Shown: piece after piece, positions 17,500 through 25,574 of the stretch
How positions within the stretch are numbered: position 1 is the stretch's first letter
How the letters are laid out: every line of letters begins with the position of its first letter
DNA from: Micromonospora sp. PLK6-60
GTDB lineage: Bacteria > Actinomycetota > Actinomycetes > Mycobacteriales > Micromonosporaceae
DNA: 64,000 bases
Assembly (NCBI RefSeq): GCF_019890675.1
Contig: NZ_JAIOAA010000017.1
Location: 1 to 64,000, forward strand
Direction of reading: 5' to 3'
Program-made: the position numbers and the translations under genes
The notes under the pieces: model-generated
What the model was told of the DNA's origin: nothing
The model's input: only the letters and a program-made list of their open reading frames with translations
Databases searched by the model: none

Positions 17500-19060
17500 C
17501 GACGGTCAGTCCTTCCATGGCGGCTACGAGGTCGTGGTCACGCCAGCCACTGGGCATGTCGGCGACGATGCGCCCCTGGAACATCACCAGGACGCGGTCG
17601 CAGATTCGCAGGTCGTCGAGCTCGTCCGAGGCGACCAGGACACCGGTGCCGGTATCCGCGACCTCGTCGACCTTGTCGAGCAGGAACTCCTTGGAACGCA
17701 CGTCGACCCCCGCCGTCGGCGTGATGAGCACCAGCACGCGAGGATCGTTGGCGAGGGCCCGGGCCATCACCACCTTCTGCTGGTTGCCGCCGGACAGCCC
17801 GGAGACCTCCAGATCCGGGCCGGGAGTCTTGATCGCCAGGTCGTCGATCAGGCGGTTGGCGACCGTGTCGCGGCGCCGGGTGCTCAGGAAGCCGGCCCGG
17901 CCGAGCCGTTCCGTGATGGTCATGGTGGCGTTGTCGGCGATCGACATACCCGCGACCAGGCCCTGCTGGTGCCGGTCCTGGGGCACGAATCCGACGCCCG
18001 CCGCCAGCGCGGCGTTGACGTCGCCGGGCCGGGGCCGGTGACCGCCGACGGTGACCGCGCCCGCGTCGGGGGTGCGAAGTCCGACGACGGACTCGGCGAC
18101 CGCGGTCTTGCCACTGCCGCCGGCGCCGGCCAGGCCGATGATCTCACCGGACCGGACCTGGAACGACACGTCGTCGTAGAAGCCGCCCATCCGCAGGTCG
18201 GACACGTCGAGCACCACCTCGGCCGGTCCGGCGGGCCCGTTGCGGGTACGGGCCGCCTGCAGCGCCGCGGCCTCGCCGGTCATCGCGGCGACCAGCTCGT
18301 CGCGGGGCAGCTCGGCGACCGGAGCGGTGATGATGTGCCGGGCGTCGCGGTAGACCGTCACGATGTCGCAGATCTCGTAGATCTCCTGCAGGTGATGGCT
18401 GATGAACAGGAACGTGACGCCCTGCTGCTGCAAATCCCGGATGTGGTCGAACAGGCGGGCGATCGCGGCCGCGTCGAGTTGGGCGGTCGGCTCGTCCAGC
18501 ACGATGAACCGGGCACCGAACGACAACGCCCGGGCGATCTCCACGAACTGCCGCTGCTCGACGCTGAGGTCACCGGCTCTGCTGTCGACGTCGACGTCGA
18601 CCGACCACAGCGCCAGCAGGTCCCGGGCCCGCTGCCGCAGGCCACGCCAGTTGATCAGGCCGCCGCGACCGCGGTCGTACCGGTTGAGCAGGAGGTTCTC
18701 GGCCACCGTCAGCTCGGGGATGATGGTGGACTTCTGGTAGACGCAGGCGACCCTCTGCCGCCACGCGTCGCGGTCGGACAGCCGGGGTGCGTCGGCCCCG
18801 CCGAACCGGATCTGACCGGCGTCCGGGGCCTGCAAACCGGTCAGGATCGACACGAGGGTCGACTTTCCCGCCCCGTTCCGGCCGACCAGGGCGTGGGTCT
18901 CGCCGCTGTGGACGGTGATCCGGGCCCGGTCGAGCGCCACCGTCGGGCCGTACCGCTTGCTGACGTCGATCGCCTCCGCCACGGGCGGGCCCGATCGGGC
19001 CCGCCCGTCGCCATTCGGAGCCGGTGACGAGCGTGTCGAAGGCTGCCCGTTACCGTTCAT
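17492..19060 (-). CDS. Ribose-type ABC transporter ATPase (RbsA-like, duplicated)
   Basis: This 522-aa protein has two fused ATPase domains. The first has the Walker A GRNGAGKST, signature LSVEQRQFVEIARAL and Walker B FIVLDEPTAQLD. The second has the degenerate Walker A GAGGSGKTA, LSGGNQQKVVMARAL and LVLITPTAGVD, in which the usual Glu/Pro context is altered. Duplicated domains of this kind are normal for CUT2 importers. The ATG at 19060 has AAGGAG 8 nt upstream. It lies between the binding protein (27-bp gap) and permease genes. Confidence 0.93.
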   Translation of the reverse strand: MNGNGQPSTRSSPAPNGDGRARSGPPVAEAIDVSKRYGPTVALDRARITVHSGETHALVGRNGAGKSTLVSILTGLQAPDAGQIRFGGADAPRLSDRDAWRQRVACVYQKSTIIPELTVAENLLLNRYDRGRGGLINWRGLRQRARDLLALWSVDVDVDSRAGDLSVEQRQFVEIARALSFGARFIVLDEPTAQLDAAAIARLFDHIRDLQQQGVTFLFISHHLQEIYEICDIVTVYRDARHIITAPVAELPRDELVAAMTGEAAALQAARTRNGPAGPAEVVLDVSDLRMGGFYDDVSFQVRSGEIIGLAGAGGSGKTAVAESVVGLRTPDAGAVTVGGHRPRPGDVNAALAAGVGFVPQDRHQQGLVAGMSIADNATMTITERLGRAGFLSTRRRDTVANRLIDDLAIKTPGPDLEVSGLSGGNQQKVVMARALANDPRVLVLITPTAGVDVRSKEFLLDKVDEVADTGTGVLVASDELDDLRICDRVLVMFQGRIVADMPSGWRDHDLVAAMEGLTVDA

Positions 19061-19087
19061 GAGCGCATATCTCCTTCGGGACCGCGG

Positions 19088-20152
19088 TCAGCCGATGTTG
19101 TTGCCCCAGAGGGACTTGTCGTCGGGCTTGAGGCTCTCCACGCCGCCGTACGTACCGCCGTCGAGCGTGACCAGCGGCGCCGAGAGCTGGTCCTCCAGCA
19201 GGCCCGGACGGACTTCGATGATGTTGCTGTCGTGGTCGGTGGGGCCGGGCTGGAAGGTCTTACCGTCGATGGCGGCCTTCAGGTAGTGCAGGGCGTACTT
19301 GGCGTACAGGTCCGCGGGCTGGGAGACGGTGGCGTCGATGTTCCCGGCGGTGATGTCCTGCAGCTCCTTGGGGATGCCGTCGTTGGAGACCACGAAGACG
19401 TGCTTGGGGTCGTCCGGCGCGGTGAGCAGGTTACGCTGCTTGAGCAGCTGCAACGTCCCGGCCAGGGCGAAGCTGGACTGCATGTAGACGCCCTTGATGT
19501 CCGGGTGCTCGGTCAGCCGGATCTGCAGCTTCTGCGAGGCGATCGCGCCGTCCCAGTTGGTGGCCTCGCCGAAGACGGTGATGCCGGGGTAGCTCTTCTT
19601 CATGCAGTCGTTGAACGCCTCGGTGCGGTCGCGACCGTTGATCGAGGCCAGATCGCCCTGGAGCATGACCACCTTGCCGGCGCCCTTGAGCTTGGTGCCG
19701 AGGAAGTGGCACGCCTTCTCGCCGTAGGCGCGGTTGTCGGCCCGTACGACCATGAACACGTCACCCTGGTCGGGGCGGGTGTCCACGGTGACGACCGGGA
19801 TCTTCTTGCTCGCCAACGTCTGCAGGGCGGGCGCGATCGCGGCGGTGTCCTGCGGTGCCATCGCGATGCCCTTGACCCCCTGGCTGATCAGCGTCTGGAC
19901 GTTGGAGGTCAGCTTCGCCACGTCGTTCTGGGAGTTGGTCGTCTTCAGCTCCAGGCCCAGCTCCTGCCCGGCCTCGGGGGCGTACTTGATGTAGGAGTTC
20001 CAGAAGTCGGTGTCCGATCGGGGGTAGTCGACACCGACGACGGGGGCGCCACCGCCGCCTCCGCTGGACGACGTGTCGCCACCGCACGCGGTCAGCAGCA
20101 GTGCGACGGACATGACGAGGGCGGCGGCCGAGGCGGTCCTGCTAGGTTTCAT
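19088..20152 (-). CDS. Ribose-type sugar-binding lipoprotein
   Basis: This 354-aa protein has a lipoprotein signal (VALLLTACGG) and a type I periplasmic-binding fold (VVGVDYPRSDTDFWNSYIKY, QGVKGIAMAPQDTAAIAPAL, KIPVVTVDTRPD), like RbsB. It would capture the sugar outside the cell for the CUT2 importer. The ATG at 20152 is preferred over the GTG at 20155 because AGGAG then sits 5 nt upstream. It follows the dehydratase gene by 34 bp in one operon. Confidence 0.92.
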   Translation of the reverse strand: MKPSRTASAAALVMSVALLLTACGGDTSSSGGGGGAPVVGVDYPRSDTDFWNSYIKYAPEAGQELGLELKTTNSQNDVAKLTSNVQTLISQGVKGIAMAPQDTAAIAPALQTLASKKIPVVTVDTRPDQGDVFMVVRADNRAYGEKACHFLGTKLKGAGKVVMLQGDLASINGRDRTEAFNDCMKKSYPGITVFGEATNWDGAIASQKLQIRLTEHPDIKGVYMQSSFALAGTLQLLKQRNLLTAPDDPKHVFVVSNDGIPKELQDITAGNIDATVSQPADLYAKYALHYLKAAIDGKTFQPGPTDHDSNIIEVRPGLLEDQLSAPLVTLDGGTYGGVESLKPDDKSLWGNNIG

Positions 20153-20186
20153 CACGGCTCCTGTGTGGAGGGCACTCAGAGGGAAA

Positions 20187-21506
20187 TTAGCGGTGCTCGG
20201 ATGGTGCTCCCGCGAGATTCCATTGCGGGCCGTTCGGATAGTGGTACGCGGTGACCGACCGGGGATGCATCCGGGCGCTCATGCCCGGCGCCCGCGGCGC
20301 GAGGTACCGCCCGTCCCGGATGCGCACCGGGTCGACGAAGTGCTGGTGCAGGTGGTCGACGTACTCGATGAACCGGCCGTCCGTGCTGCCGCTGACGGCG
20401 ACGTAGTCGAACATCGCCAGGTGCTGGACCATCTCGCACAGGCCCACGCCGCCGGCGTGCGGGCACACCGGCACGCCGTACTTCGCCGCCAGCAGCAGGA
20501 TCGCGATGTTCTCGTTGACGCCGGCCACGCGCGTCGCGTCCAGTTGCAGCACGTCGATGGCCCCCGACTGCAGCAACTGCTTGAACATGACCTGGTTGTG
20601 GCAGTGCTCGCCGGTGGCCACCTTGATCGGCGCCACCGCTCGCCGGATGGTCGCGTGGCCCAGGATGTCGTCGGGTGAGGTCGGTTCCTCGATCCAGTAC
20701 GGCTCGTACGGCGCGAGCGACCGCAGCCAGGTGATCGCCTGATCGACCCCCCATGCCTGGTTGGCGTCGACCGCGATCCGCACGTCCGAGCCCACCGCGT
20801 CCCGGGCCAGACCCATCCGCCGGACATCGGCGCCGTTGTCCGCGCCGACCTTCAGTTTGATCAGGTCGAACCCGTCGGCCACCGCCTCCTTGGCCAGCCG
20901 CACCAGCTTCTCGTCGGTGTAGCCGAGCCAGCCGGGGGTGGTGGTGTAGGCCGGATAACCCTCGGCGATCAGCTGCCGCTGCCGCTCGGCCCGACCGGGC
21001 TGCGCCCGACGCAGGATGTCCAGCGCCTCGTCCGGGGTGAGCGCGTCGCGCAGATAACGGAAGTCGATCATGCTCACCAACTGCGCCGGTGGCATCTCGG
21101 CCAGCAACCGCCACAGTGGCTTGTCCTCCCGACGCGCGTACAGGTCCCAGGTCGCGTTCACGATCGCCCCGGCGGCCATGTGGATGACGCCCTTGTGCGG
21201 GCCGAGCCAGCGCAGCTGGCTGTCACCGGTCAGCCTGGCCGAGAAGCCCCTCAGGTCCCCGAGGACGTCGTCGACCGGCAACCCGGTCACCAGCGGCGCC
21301 AACGCCTGGACGGCAGCCTGCTGGACGTCGTTGCCGCGACCGACCGTGAAGGCCAGCCCGAACCCCTGCGCGCCGGCGCTGGTGCGGACGGTCACGTACG
21401 TCGCCGAGTAGTCCGGCTCCGGGTTCATCGCGTCGGACCCGTCCAACTCGCGGGAGGTGGGGAACCGGACATCGACCGCCTCGATCGCGCTGATCACCTC
21501 GGTCAC
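20187..21506 (-). CDS. L-fuconate dehydratase-type enolase superfamily enzyme (copy 1)
   Basis: This 439-aa protein carries the barrel residues of acid-sugar dehydratases: the KxK pair in FDLIKLKVGAD, the metal ligands in VDANQAW and EEPTSPDDILGH, and a Glu/His pair in ATGEHCHNQVMFKQLL. The N-terminus (VDVRFPTSRELDGSDAMNPEPDYS) matches L-fuconate dehydratases, which make 2-keto-3-deoxy-L-fuconate. The GTG at 21506 is supported by GGAGGAGGTG 7 nt upstream. It heads the operon dehydratase-ABC importer-lactonase and is divergent from a FadR-type regulator. A second copy lies at 28397-29794. Confidence 0.88.
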   Translation of the reverse strand: MTEVISAIEAVDVRFPTSRELDGSDAMNPEPDYSATYVTVRTSAGAQGFGLAFTVGRGNDVQQAAVQALAPLVTGLPVDDVLGDLRGFSARLTGDSQLRWLGPHKGVIHMAAGAIVNATWDLYARREDKPLWRLLAEMPPAQLVSMIDFRYLRDALTPDEALDILRRAQPGRAERQRQLIAEGYPAYTTTPGWLGYTDEKLVRLAKEAVADGFDLIKLKVGADNGADVRRMGLARDAVGSDVRIAVDANQAWGVDQAITWLRSLAPYEPYWIEEPTSPDDILGHATIRRAVAPIKVATGEHCHNQVMFKQLLQSGAIDVLQLDATRVAGVNENIAILLLAAKYGVPVCPHAGGVGLCEMVQHLAMFDYVAVSGSTDGRFIEYVDHLHQHFVDPVRIRDGRYLAPRAPGMSARMHPRSVTAYHYPNGPQWNLAGAPSEHR

Positions 21507-21592
21507 CGCACGTCACCTCCTCCACCCGCCGCACGTGCCGGCTGCGGCATCGCCGTCCGTCGCTGTCGCTCATCGACCGGTAACCCGTAGGC

Positions 21593-21609
21593 CATGGGAT
21601 GTCTTTATA
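21593..21609. promoter_or_regulatory. Operator-like half site over the dehydratase-1 promoter
   Basis: CCATGGGATGTCTTTATAG contains the right half ATGTCT shared with the sites at 28131 and 28290. It runs into the predicted -10 of the minus-strand dehydratase operon (TATAAA = 21604-21609). It is a candidate binding site for one of the FadR-type regulators. Confidence 0.4.
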
Positions 21610-21639
21610 GCCCGCCCCCGCGAGCTGCGTCTAGACACA

Positions 21640-21658
21640 GTTTCGAAACATGGTGTCC
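21640..21658. promoter_or_regulatory. GTTTCGAAAC palindrome and CATGG motif
   Basis: A 10-bp perfect palindrome (GTTTCGAAAC, 21640-21649) runs into CATGGTGTCC. The stretch GTTTCnAnACATGG recurs at 21715-21728, which makes these direct repeats in the shared promoter region. Confidence 0.4.
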
Positions 21659-21714
21659 TTAAAGGCTTTTGCCTGCTCCGGTCCGATCAAGAGATTCGGG
21701 GAGTCGTTACGCAG

Positions 21715-21744
21715 GTTTCCAGACATGGGATCACCTGTTACGGT
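21715..21744 (+). promoter_or_regulatory. Predicted GntR-1 promoter with operator in the spacer
   Basis: TTTCCA (21716-21721) and TACGGT (21739-21744) are 17 bp apart. The spacer holds AGACATGGGATCAC, whose left half is the complement of the ATGTCT half site found elsewhere in the region. This suggests autoregulation of the downstream FadR-type gene. Confidence 0.45.
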
Positions 21745-21813
21745 TCAGGCTCCCGCGAACACTCCACCCGCCGCCCGTTCCGTGGGCGGGGGCACCCGAC
21801 CAAGGGGCACGAC

Positions 21814-22500
21814 ATGTCGCTGACCGACAAGGCGATGACGCGCCTGCGTGAGCTGATCCAGTCCGGTGAGCTGCCGCCCGGCACCCGGCTGCCACCCGAG
21901 CAGCAACTAGCCACGGAGCTGGGGGTGGGCCGCAACATCATGCGGGAGGCGGTACGGGCGCTGGTGGCCGCACGGGTGCTGGAGGTGCGCCGAGGAAACG
22001 GCACCTTCGTCACCAGCCTCGAACCGCGGTTGTTGCTGGAGAGCATCGGCGGCGCGGTCGAGCTGTTGCAGGGTGACACGATGCTCGAGCTGACCGAGGT
22101 GCGGCGGCTGTTCGAACCCGCCGCCACCGCGCTGGCCGCCACGCGCATCACGCCCCAGCAGCTCGCCGTCGTCCAGGGGCACCTGGAGGCGATGCGCGCG
22201 GCCGCCGACGATGTGGAGCTGCTCAACCAGCACGACGCCGCGTTCCACCGCGCGGTCGTCGCGGCCACCGGCAACGAGACACTGTCGACGGTCCTGGAGG
22301 GGATATCCAGCCGGACCGTGCGGGCGCGGGTCTGGCGCGGGCTCGTCGACGCCGACGCGGCCGGTCAGACGCTGCGGGAGCACGAAGCGATCTATCTGGC
22401 GCTCGCCGCCGGCGACGCGATCCAGGCGCAGGCGGCCGCCCTGATGCACATCATCACGACGGAGAGTTGGTTACGCCTGCACCTGGCGGAAGAACGGTAG
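21814..22500 (+). CDS. FadR-type GntR regulator (GntR-1)
   Basis: This 228-aa protein has the GntR winged helix (LTDKAMTRLRELIQSGELPP, then LGVGRNIMREAVRALVAARV, RRGNGTFVT) and a C-terminal FCD effector domain with the metal-type Asp/His pattern (DAAFHRAVVAATGNETL). The ATG at 21814 has AAGGGG 6 nt upstream; longer frames run through the promoter. It is divergent from dehydratase-1/ABC/lactonase and is followed by the ADH-SDR-AKR genes, so it probably controls both. An acid-sugar intermediate is the likely effector (inference). Confidence 0.9.
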   Translation: MSLTDKAMTRLRELIQSGELPPGTRLPPEQQLATELGVGRNIMREAVRALVAARVLEVRRGNGTFVTSLEPRLLLESIGGAVELLQGDTMLELTEVRRLFEPAATALAATRITPQQLAVVQGHLEAMRAAADDVELLNQHDAAFHRAVVAATGNETLSTVLEGISSRTVRARVWRGLVDADAAGQTLREHEAIYLALAAGDAIQAQAAALMHIITTESWLRLHLAEER

Positions 22501-22611
22501 GGGCGTCAGCCCGCAAGCCCAGCAACCCGGCCGGGATCCTCGTCGCCATGTCCGGTGTGAGCCGCGGCGGCGTGGTCGCCGCAGCCACCGACCAACAGCG
22601 AAGGACCACCC

Positions 22612-23640
22612 ATGCGTTCAGCTCTGTACGCGGGCAACTCGACAATCGTGGTCGAGGACCGTCCCGCCGTCCCTCCCGCCGCCGGCGAGGTGCAGATCGA
22701 CGTCGCCTACACCGGCATCTGCGGCACCGACCTGCACATCCTGCACGGGGCGATGGACCACCGGGTACAGATTCCCCAGACGATCGGACACGAGATGTCC
22801 GGCCGCATCGCCGCCCTCGGCCCGGGTGTCGACGGTTTCGCGGTCGGGACGCCGGTCACCGTGATGCCCCTGCGCTGGTGCGGTTCGTGCCCCGCGTGCC
22901 TGGCCGGCCACCGGCACATCTGTCACCGGCTCGACTTCGTCGGCATCGACTCGACCGGGTCGATGCAGCAGCAGTGGACCGTGCCGGCCGACCTCGTCGT
23001 CCCCCTGCCCGAGGACCTTCCGCTGCGGCACGCGGCGCTGGTCGAACCCACCGCGGTCGCGGTACACGACGTGCGCCGCGCCGACCTGCACCGTGGCGAC
23101 CAGGCGCTGGTGATCGGTGGCGGCCCGGTCGGCGTCCTGATCGCCCAGGTGGCGCGGGCGGCCGGCGCCGAGGCCGTCGTCCTGGAACCGGACCCACACC
23201 GCCGGGCTGTCGCCGAGAGGATCGGCATCCGCGCCCTCGATCCCTCGGCCGGCGATCTGGCGGCCGAGGTCGCCGCCTGGACCGCCGGCGCCGGGCCGGC
23301 CGTCGCCTTCGAGGTCTCCGGCTCGGCGGCCGGCCTCACCACCGCGGTCGACCTGTTGGCGACGCGCGGCCGGCTGGTGGTGGTGGGCATCCACAACCAG
23401 CCGCGCGAGCTCGACGTGTTCCGGTTCTTCTGGCGGGAGCTGTCCATGGTCGGCGCCCGGGTCTACGAGCGCGCCGACTACGAATCCGCGATCGACCTGC
23501 TCACCGACGGCACCATCGCGGCCGAGGCGCTGATCACCCACGTCGAGCCGCTCGCCGACGCGGCCGCCGCCTTCGCCGCGCTCGGCGGCGGCGGAGCCGT
23601 CATGAAGGTCCTGATCGACTGCCAGGAGGCCACCCCGTGA
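22612..23640 (+). CDS. Zinc-dependent alcohol dehydrogenase (MDR family)
   Basis: This 342-aa medium-chain dehydrogenase has the catalytic zinc Cys in TGICGTDLHILHG, GHEMSG, the four-Cys structural zinc loop (CGSCPACLAGHRHIC) and the nucleotide fold GGGPVGVLIAQVARAAGA. Family members oxidise polyols and sugar alcohols. Here it may act on a fucose-derived alcohol or aldehyde, but the substrate is not fixed. It starts 111 bp after GntR-1, and its stop overlaps the SDR start as GTGA. Confidence 0.88.
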   Translation: MRSALYAGNSTIVVEDRPAVPPAAGEVQIDVAYTGICGTDLHILHGAMDHRVQIPQTIGHEMSGRIAALGPGVDGFAVGTPVTVMPLRWCGSCPACLAGHRHICHRLDFVGIDSTGSMQQQWTVPADLVVPLPEDLPLRHAALVEPTAVAVHDVRRADLHRGDQALVIGGGPVGVLIAQVARAAGAEAVVLEPDPHRRAVAERIGIRALDPSAGDLAAEVAAWTAGAGPAVAFEVSGSAAGLTTAVDLLATRGRLVVVGIHNQPRELDVFRFFWRELSMVGARVYERADYESAIDLLTDGTIAAEALITHVEPLADAAAAFAALGGGGAVMKVLIDCQEATP

Positions 23641-24398
23641 ACCCCTTCGACCTGTCCGGCCGGCTGGCCGTCGTCACCGGCGCCCGGCGCGGCATCGGCC
23701 TGGCCGTCGCGGACGGCCTCGCTGCCGCCGGCGCCGACATCGTCGCGGTCAGTGCCCACCTCGAACCCACCGGCAGCGAGGTCGAGAAGCGCGTCCGCGG
23801 CCACGGCCGCAGCTTCGCGGCACACCAGGTCGACTTCGCCGACCGCGCCGCCGTCACCGCCTTCGCCGACCGGCTGGAGCACGGCGACCGGCCGGTCGAC
23901 ATCCTGGTCAACAACGCCGGCACCATCAGACGCGCACCGGCCGCGCAGCACGGCGACGAGCTGTGGGACGAGGTCCTCGCGGTGAACCTGTCCGCCCAGT
24001 TCGTGCTGACCCGGCAGATCGGCAACGGCATGCTGGCCCGCGGCCGGGGGAAGATCATCTTCACCGCCTCCCTGCTCAGCTTCCAGGGCGGCATCAACGT
24101 GCCCGGCTACACGGCGGCCAAGTCCGGGCTGATCGGCCTCACCCGGGCACTGGCCAACGAATGGGCGGCCCACGGCGTCAACGTCAACGCCATCGTCCCC
24201 GGCTACATCGCCACCGACAACACCCAGGCCCTGCGGGAGGACCGGGACCGCAACACGGCGATCGTCGGACGCATCCCCGCCGGTCGCTGGGGGCGCCCCG
24301 ACGACCTGGCCGGCGCCTGCGTCTTCCTGGCCAGCGCCGCGTCCGACTACGTGCACGGGGCCGCCATCCCGGTCGACGGTGGCTGGCTCGGCCGCTGA
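23637..24398 (+). CDS. KduD-like short-chain dehydrogenase
   Basis: This 253-aa SDR has the cofactor motif TGARRGIG, NNAGTIRR, the Ser in IFTASLLSFQGG and the catalytic YTAAK. The closing VPGYIATDNTQALRED and PAGRWGRPDD are typical of KduD (2-deoxy-gluconate/KDG dehydrogenase) proteins. In an L-fucose pathway it is the best candidate to oxidise 2-keto-3-deoxy-L-fuconate to the 2,4-diketo acid (inference). The GTG start overlaps the ADH stop, with AGGAGG about 9 nt upstream. Confidence 0.85.
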   Translation: MNPFDLSGRLAVVTGARRGIGLAVADGLAAAGADIVAVSAHLEPTGSEVEKRVRGHGRSFAAHQVDFADRAAVTAFADRLEHGDRPVDILVNNAGTIRRAPAAQHGDELWDEVLAVNLSAQFVLTRQIGNGMLARGRGKIIFTASLLSFQGGINVPGYTAAKSGLIGLTRALANEWAAHGVNVNAIVPGYIATDNTQALREDRDRNTAIVGRIPAGRWGRPDDLAGACVFLASAASDYVHGAAIPVDGGWLGR

Positions 24399-24439
24399 CC
24401 GGCAGCTCCACCACGAGCACCGACGAGCACCTGGAGATG

Positions 24440-25480
24440 ATGTCCGTGGCACAGGATCAGCAGCACAACCGCAGTGGGCCGCCGGTGATCCGGCCGGTGG
24501 CGCTGCCCCGCAGGCCCGCGGTGGAGGTGAGCACGCTCAGCTTCGGCGCCGCACAGGCCGGCAGCCTCTACCGCGCCAGGAGCGACGAGGACGTCGCCGC
24601 CGCGATCGACGCCGCCTGGGACGTCGGCATCCGCTATTTCGACACCGCACCGCACTACGGGCTGGGCCTGTCGGAACGACGACTCGGCGCCGCCCTGCGG
24701 TCCCGGCCCCGGGACGAGTACGTCGTGTCGACAAAGGTCGGACGGCTCCTGGTCCCGTCCCCGGACACCGCGCACCTGCGGGACCCGGACGGCTTCGACG
24801 TCCCCGCCGACCGTCGCCGGGTGTGGGACTTCAGCCGCGACGGGGTGCGTCGCAGCCTCGACGAGAGCCTCACCCGCACCGGTCTGGACCGGATCGACAT
24901 CGTCTATCTCCATGACCCCGACGACCATGCCGAGCAGGCCATCAGCGAGGCGATCCCCGCTCTCGTCGAACTGCGGGAGCAGAACGTCATCGGGGCGATC
25001 GGCGCGGGCATGAACCAGTCCCGGATGCTGACCCGGCTCGTCGAGGAGACGGACGTCGACGTCGTCATGTGCGCGGGCAGGTTCACCCTGCTCGAACAGG
25101 GCGCCCTGGCCGACCTGCTGCCCGCCGCGCTACGGCACGACGTCGCGGTCGTCGTCGCCGGCGTCTACAACTCCGGCCTGTTGGCCCGGGACCGGCCGCC
25201 GACCAACGCCAGTTACAACTACGCCCAGGCTCCGACGGAACTTCTCGACCGGGCCAACCGGATCGCCGGGGTCTGCGAGGAGTACGGCACGACACTGCCC
25301 GCCGCGGCACTCGCCTACGCCCGCGCACACCCCGCCGTCGTGTCGCTGACGATCGGGATGGCGAGCGCCCGTCAGGTGCACGAGACCGTCCAGCGGGCGT
25401 CAGCCGCGATACCCGCCGCGCTCTGGCCCGCCCTGCACCGGGCCGGACTCATCAGCCAACTGCCGTTGACGTCGGCCTGA
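24440..25480 (+). CDS. Aldo-keto reductase, likely L-fucose 1-dehydrogenase
   Basis: This 346-aa aldo-keto reductase has the catalytic tetrad: Asp in IRYFDTAPHYG, Tyr in the same motif, Lys in VSTKVGRL and His in IVYLHDPDD. The N-terminus and LGLSERRLGAALR resemble D-threo-aldose (L-fucose) dehydrogenases, which form L-fuconolactone from L-fucose with NAD(P). The start is uncertain: ATG 24437, ATG 24440 or GTG 24446 all lie just after GGAG. It lies 41 bp after the SDR gene in the same operon and is convergent with the alpha-fucosidase gene. Confidence 0.85.
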   Translation: MSVAQDQQHNRSGPPVIRPVALPRRPAVEVSTLSFGAAQAGSLYRARSDEDVAAAIDAAWDVGIRYFDTAPHYGLGLSERRLGAALRSRPRDEYVVSTKVGRLLVPSPDTAHLRDPDGFDVPADRRRVWDFSRDGVRRSLDESLTRTGLDRIDIVYLHDPDDHAEQAISEAIPALVELREQNVIGAIGAGMNQSRMLTRLVEETDVDVVMCAGRFTLLEQGALADLLPAALRHDVAVVVAGVYNSGLLARDRPPTNASYNYAQAPTELLDRANRIAGVCEEYGTTLPAAALAYARAHPAVVSLTIGMASARQVHETVQRASAAIPAALWPALHRAGLISQLPLTSA

Positions 25481-25510
25481 ACGGGCTCACCCCGCGAACA
25501 GAAATGCGTC

Positions 25511-25534
25511 CGGGGCCGGCGTGTGCCGGCCCCG
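25511..25534. terminator. Bidirectional hairpin terminator
   Basis: CGGGGCCGGC and GCCGGCCCCG form a perfect 10-bp stem with the loop GTGT. It lies between the convergent aldo-keto reductase and alpha-fucosidase genes. Confidence 0.75.
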
Positions 25535-25574
25535 GGCGGCGCCGTTCCGGGTCAGTGCGGACGGGTTAGCTGGG

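Larger units (their letters stand above)
21507..21813. other. Divergent control region of the fucose operons
   Basis: This 307-bp region has no supported gene. It carries a minus-strand promoter (TAGACG/TATAAA, 21604-21633), a plus-strand promoter (TTTCCA/TACGGT, 21716-21744), three CATGG-centred motifs (21593-21600, 21640-21658, 21715-21734) and the ribosome site of the GntR gene (AAGGGG, 21802-21807). Confidence 0.6.

Noticed and set aside
21640..21649. Mobile-element terminal repeat at GTTTCGAAAC
   Set aside because: There is no transposase, no partner repeat at a distance and no target duplication; it fits a promoter-region motif better.
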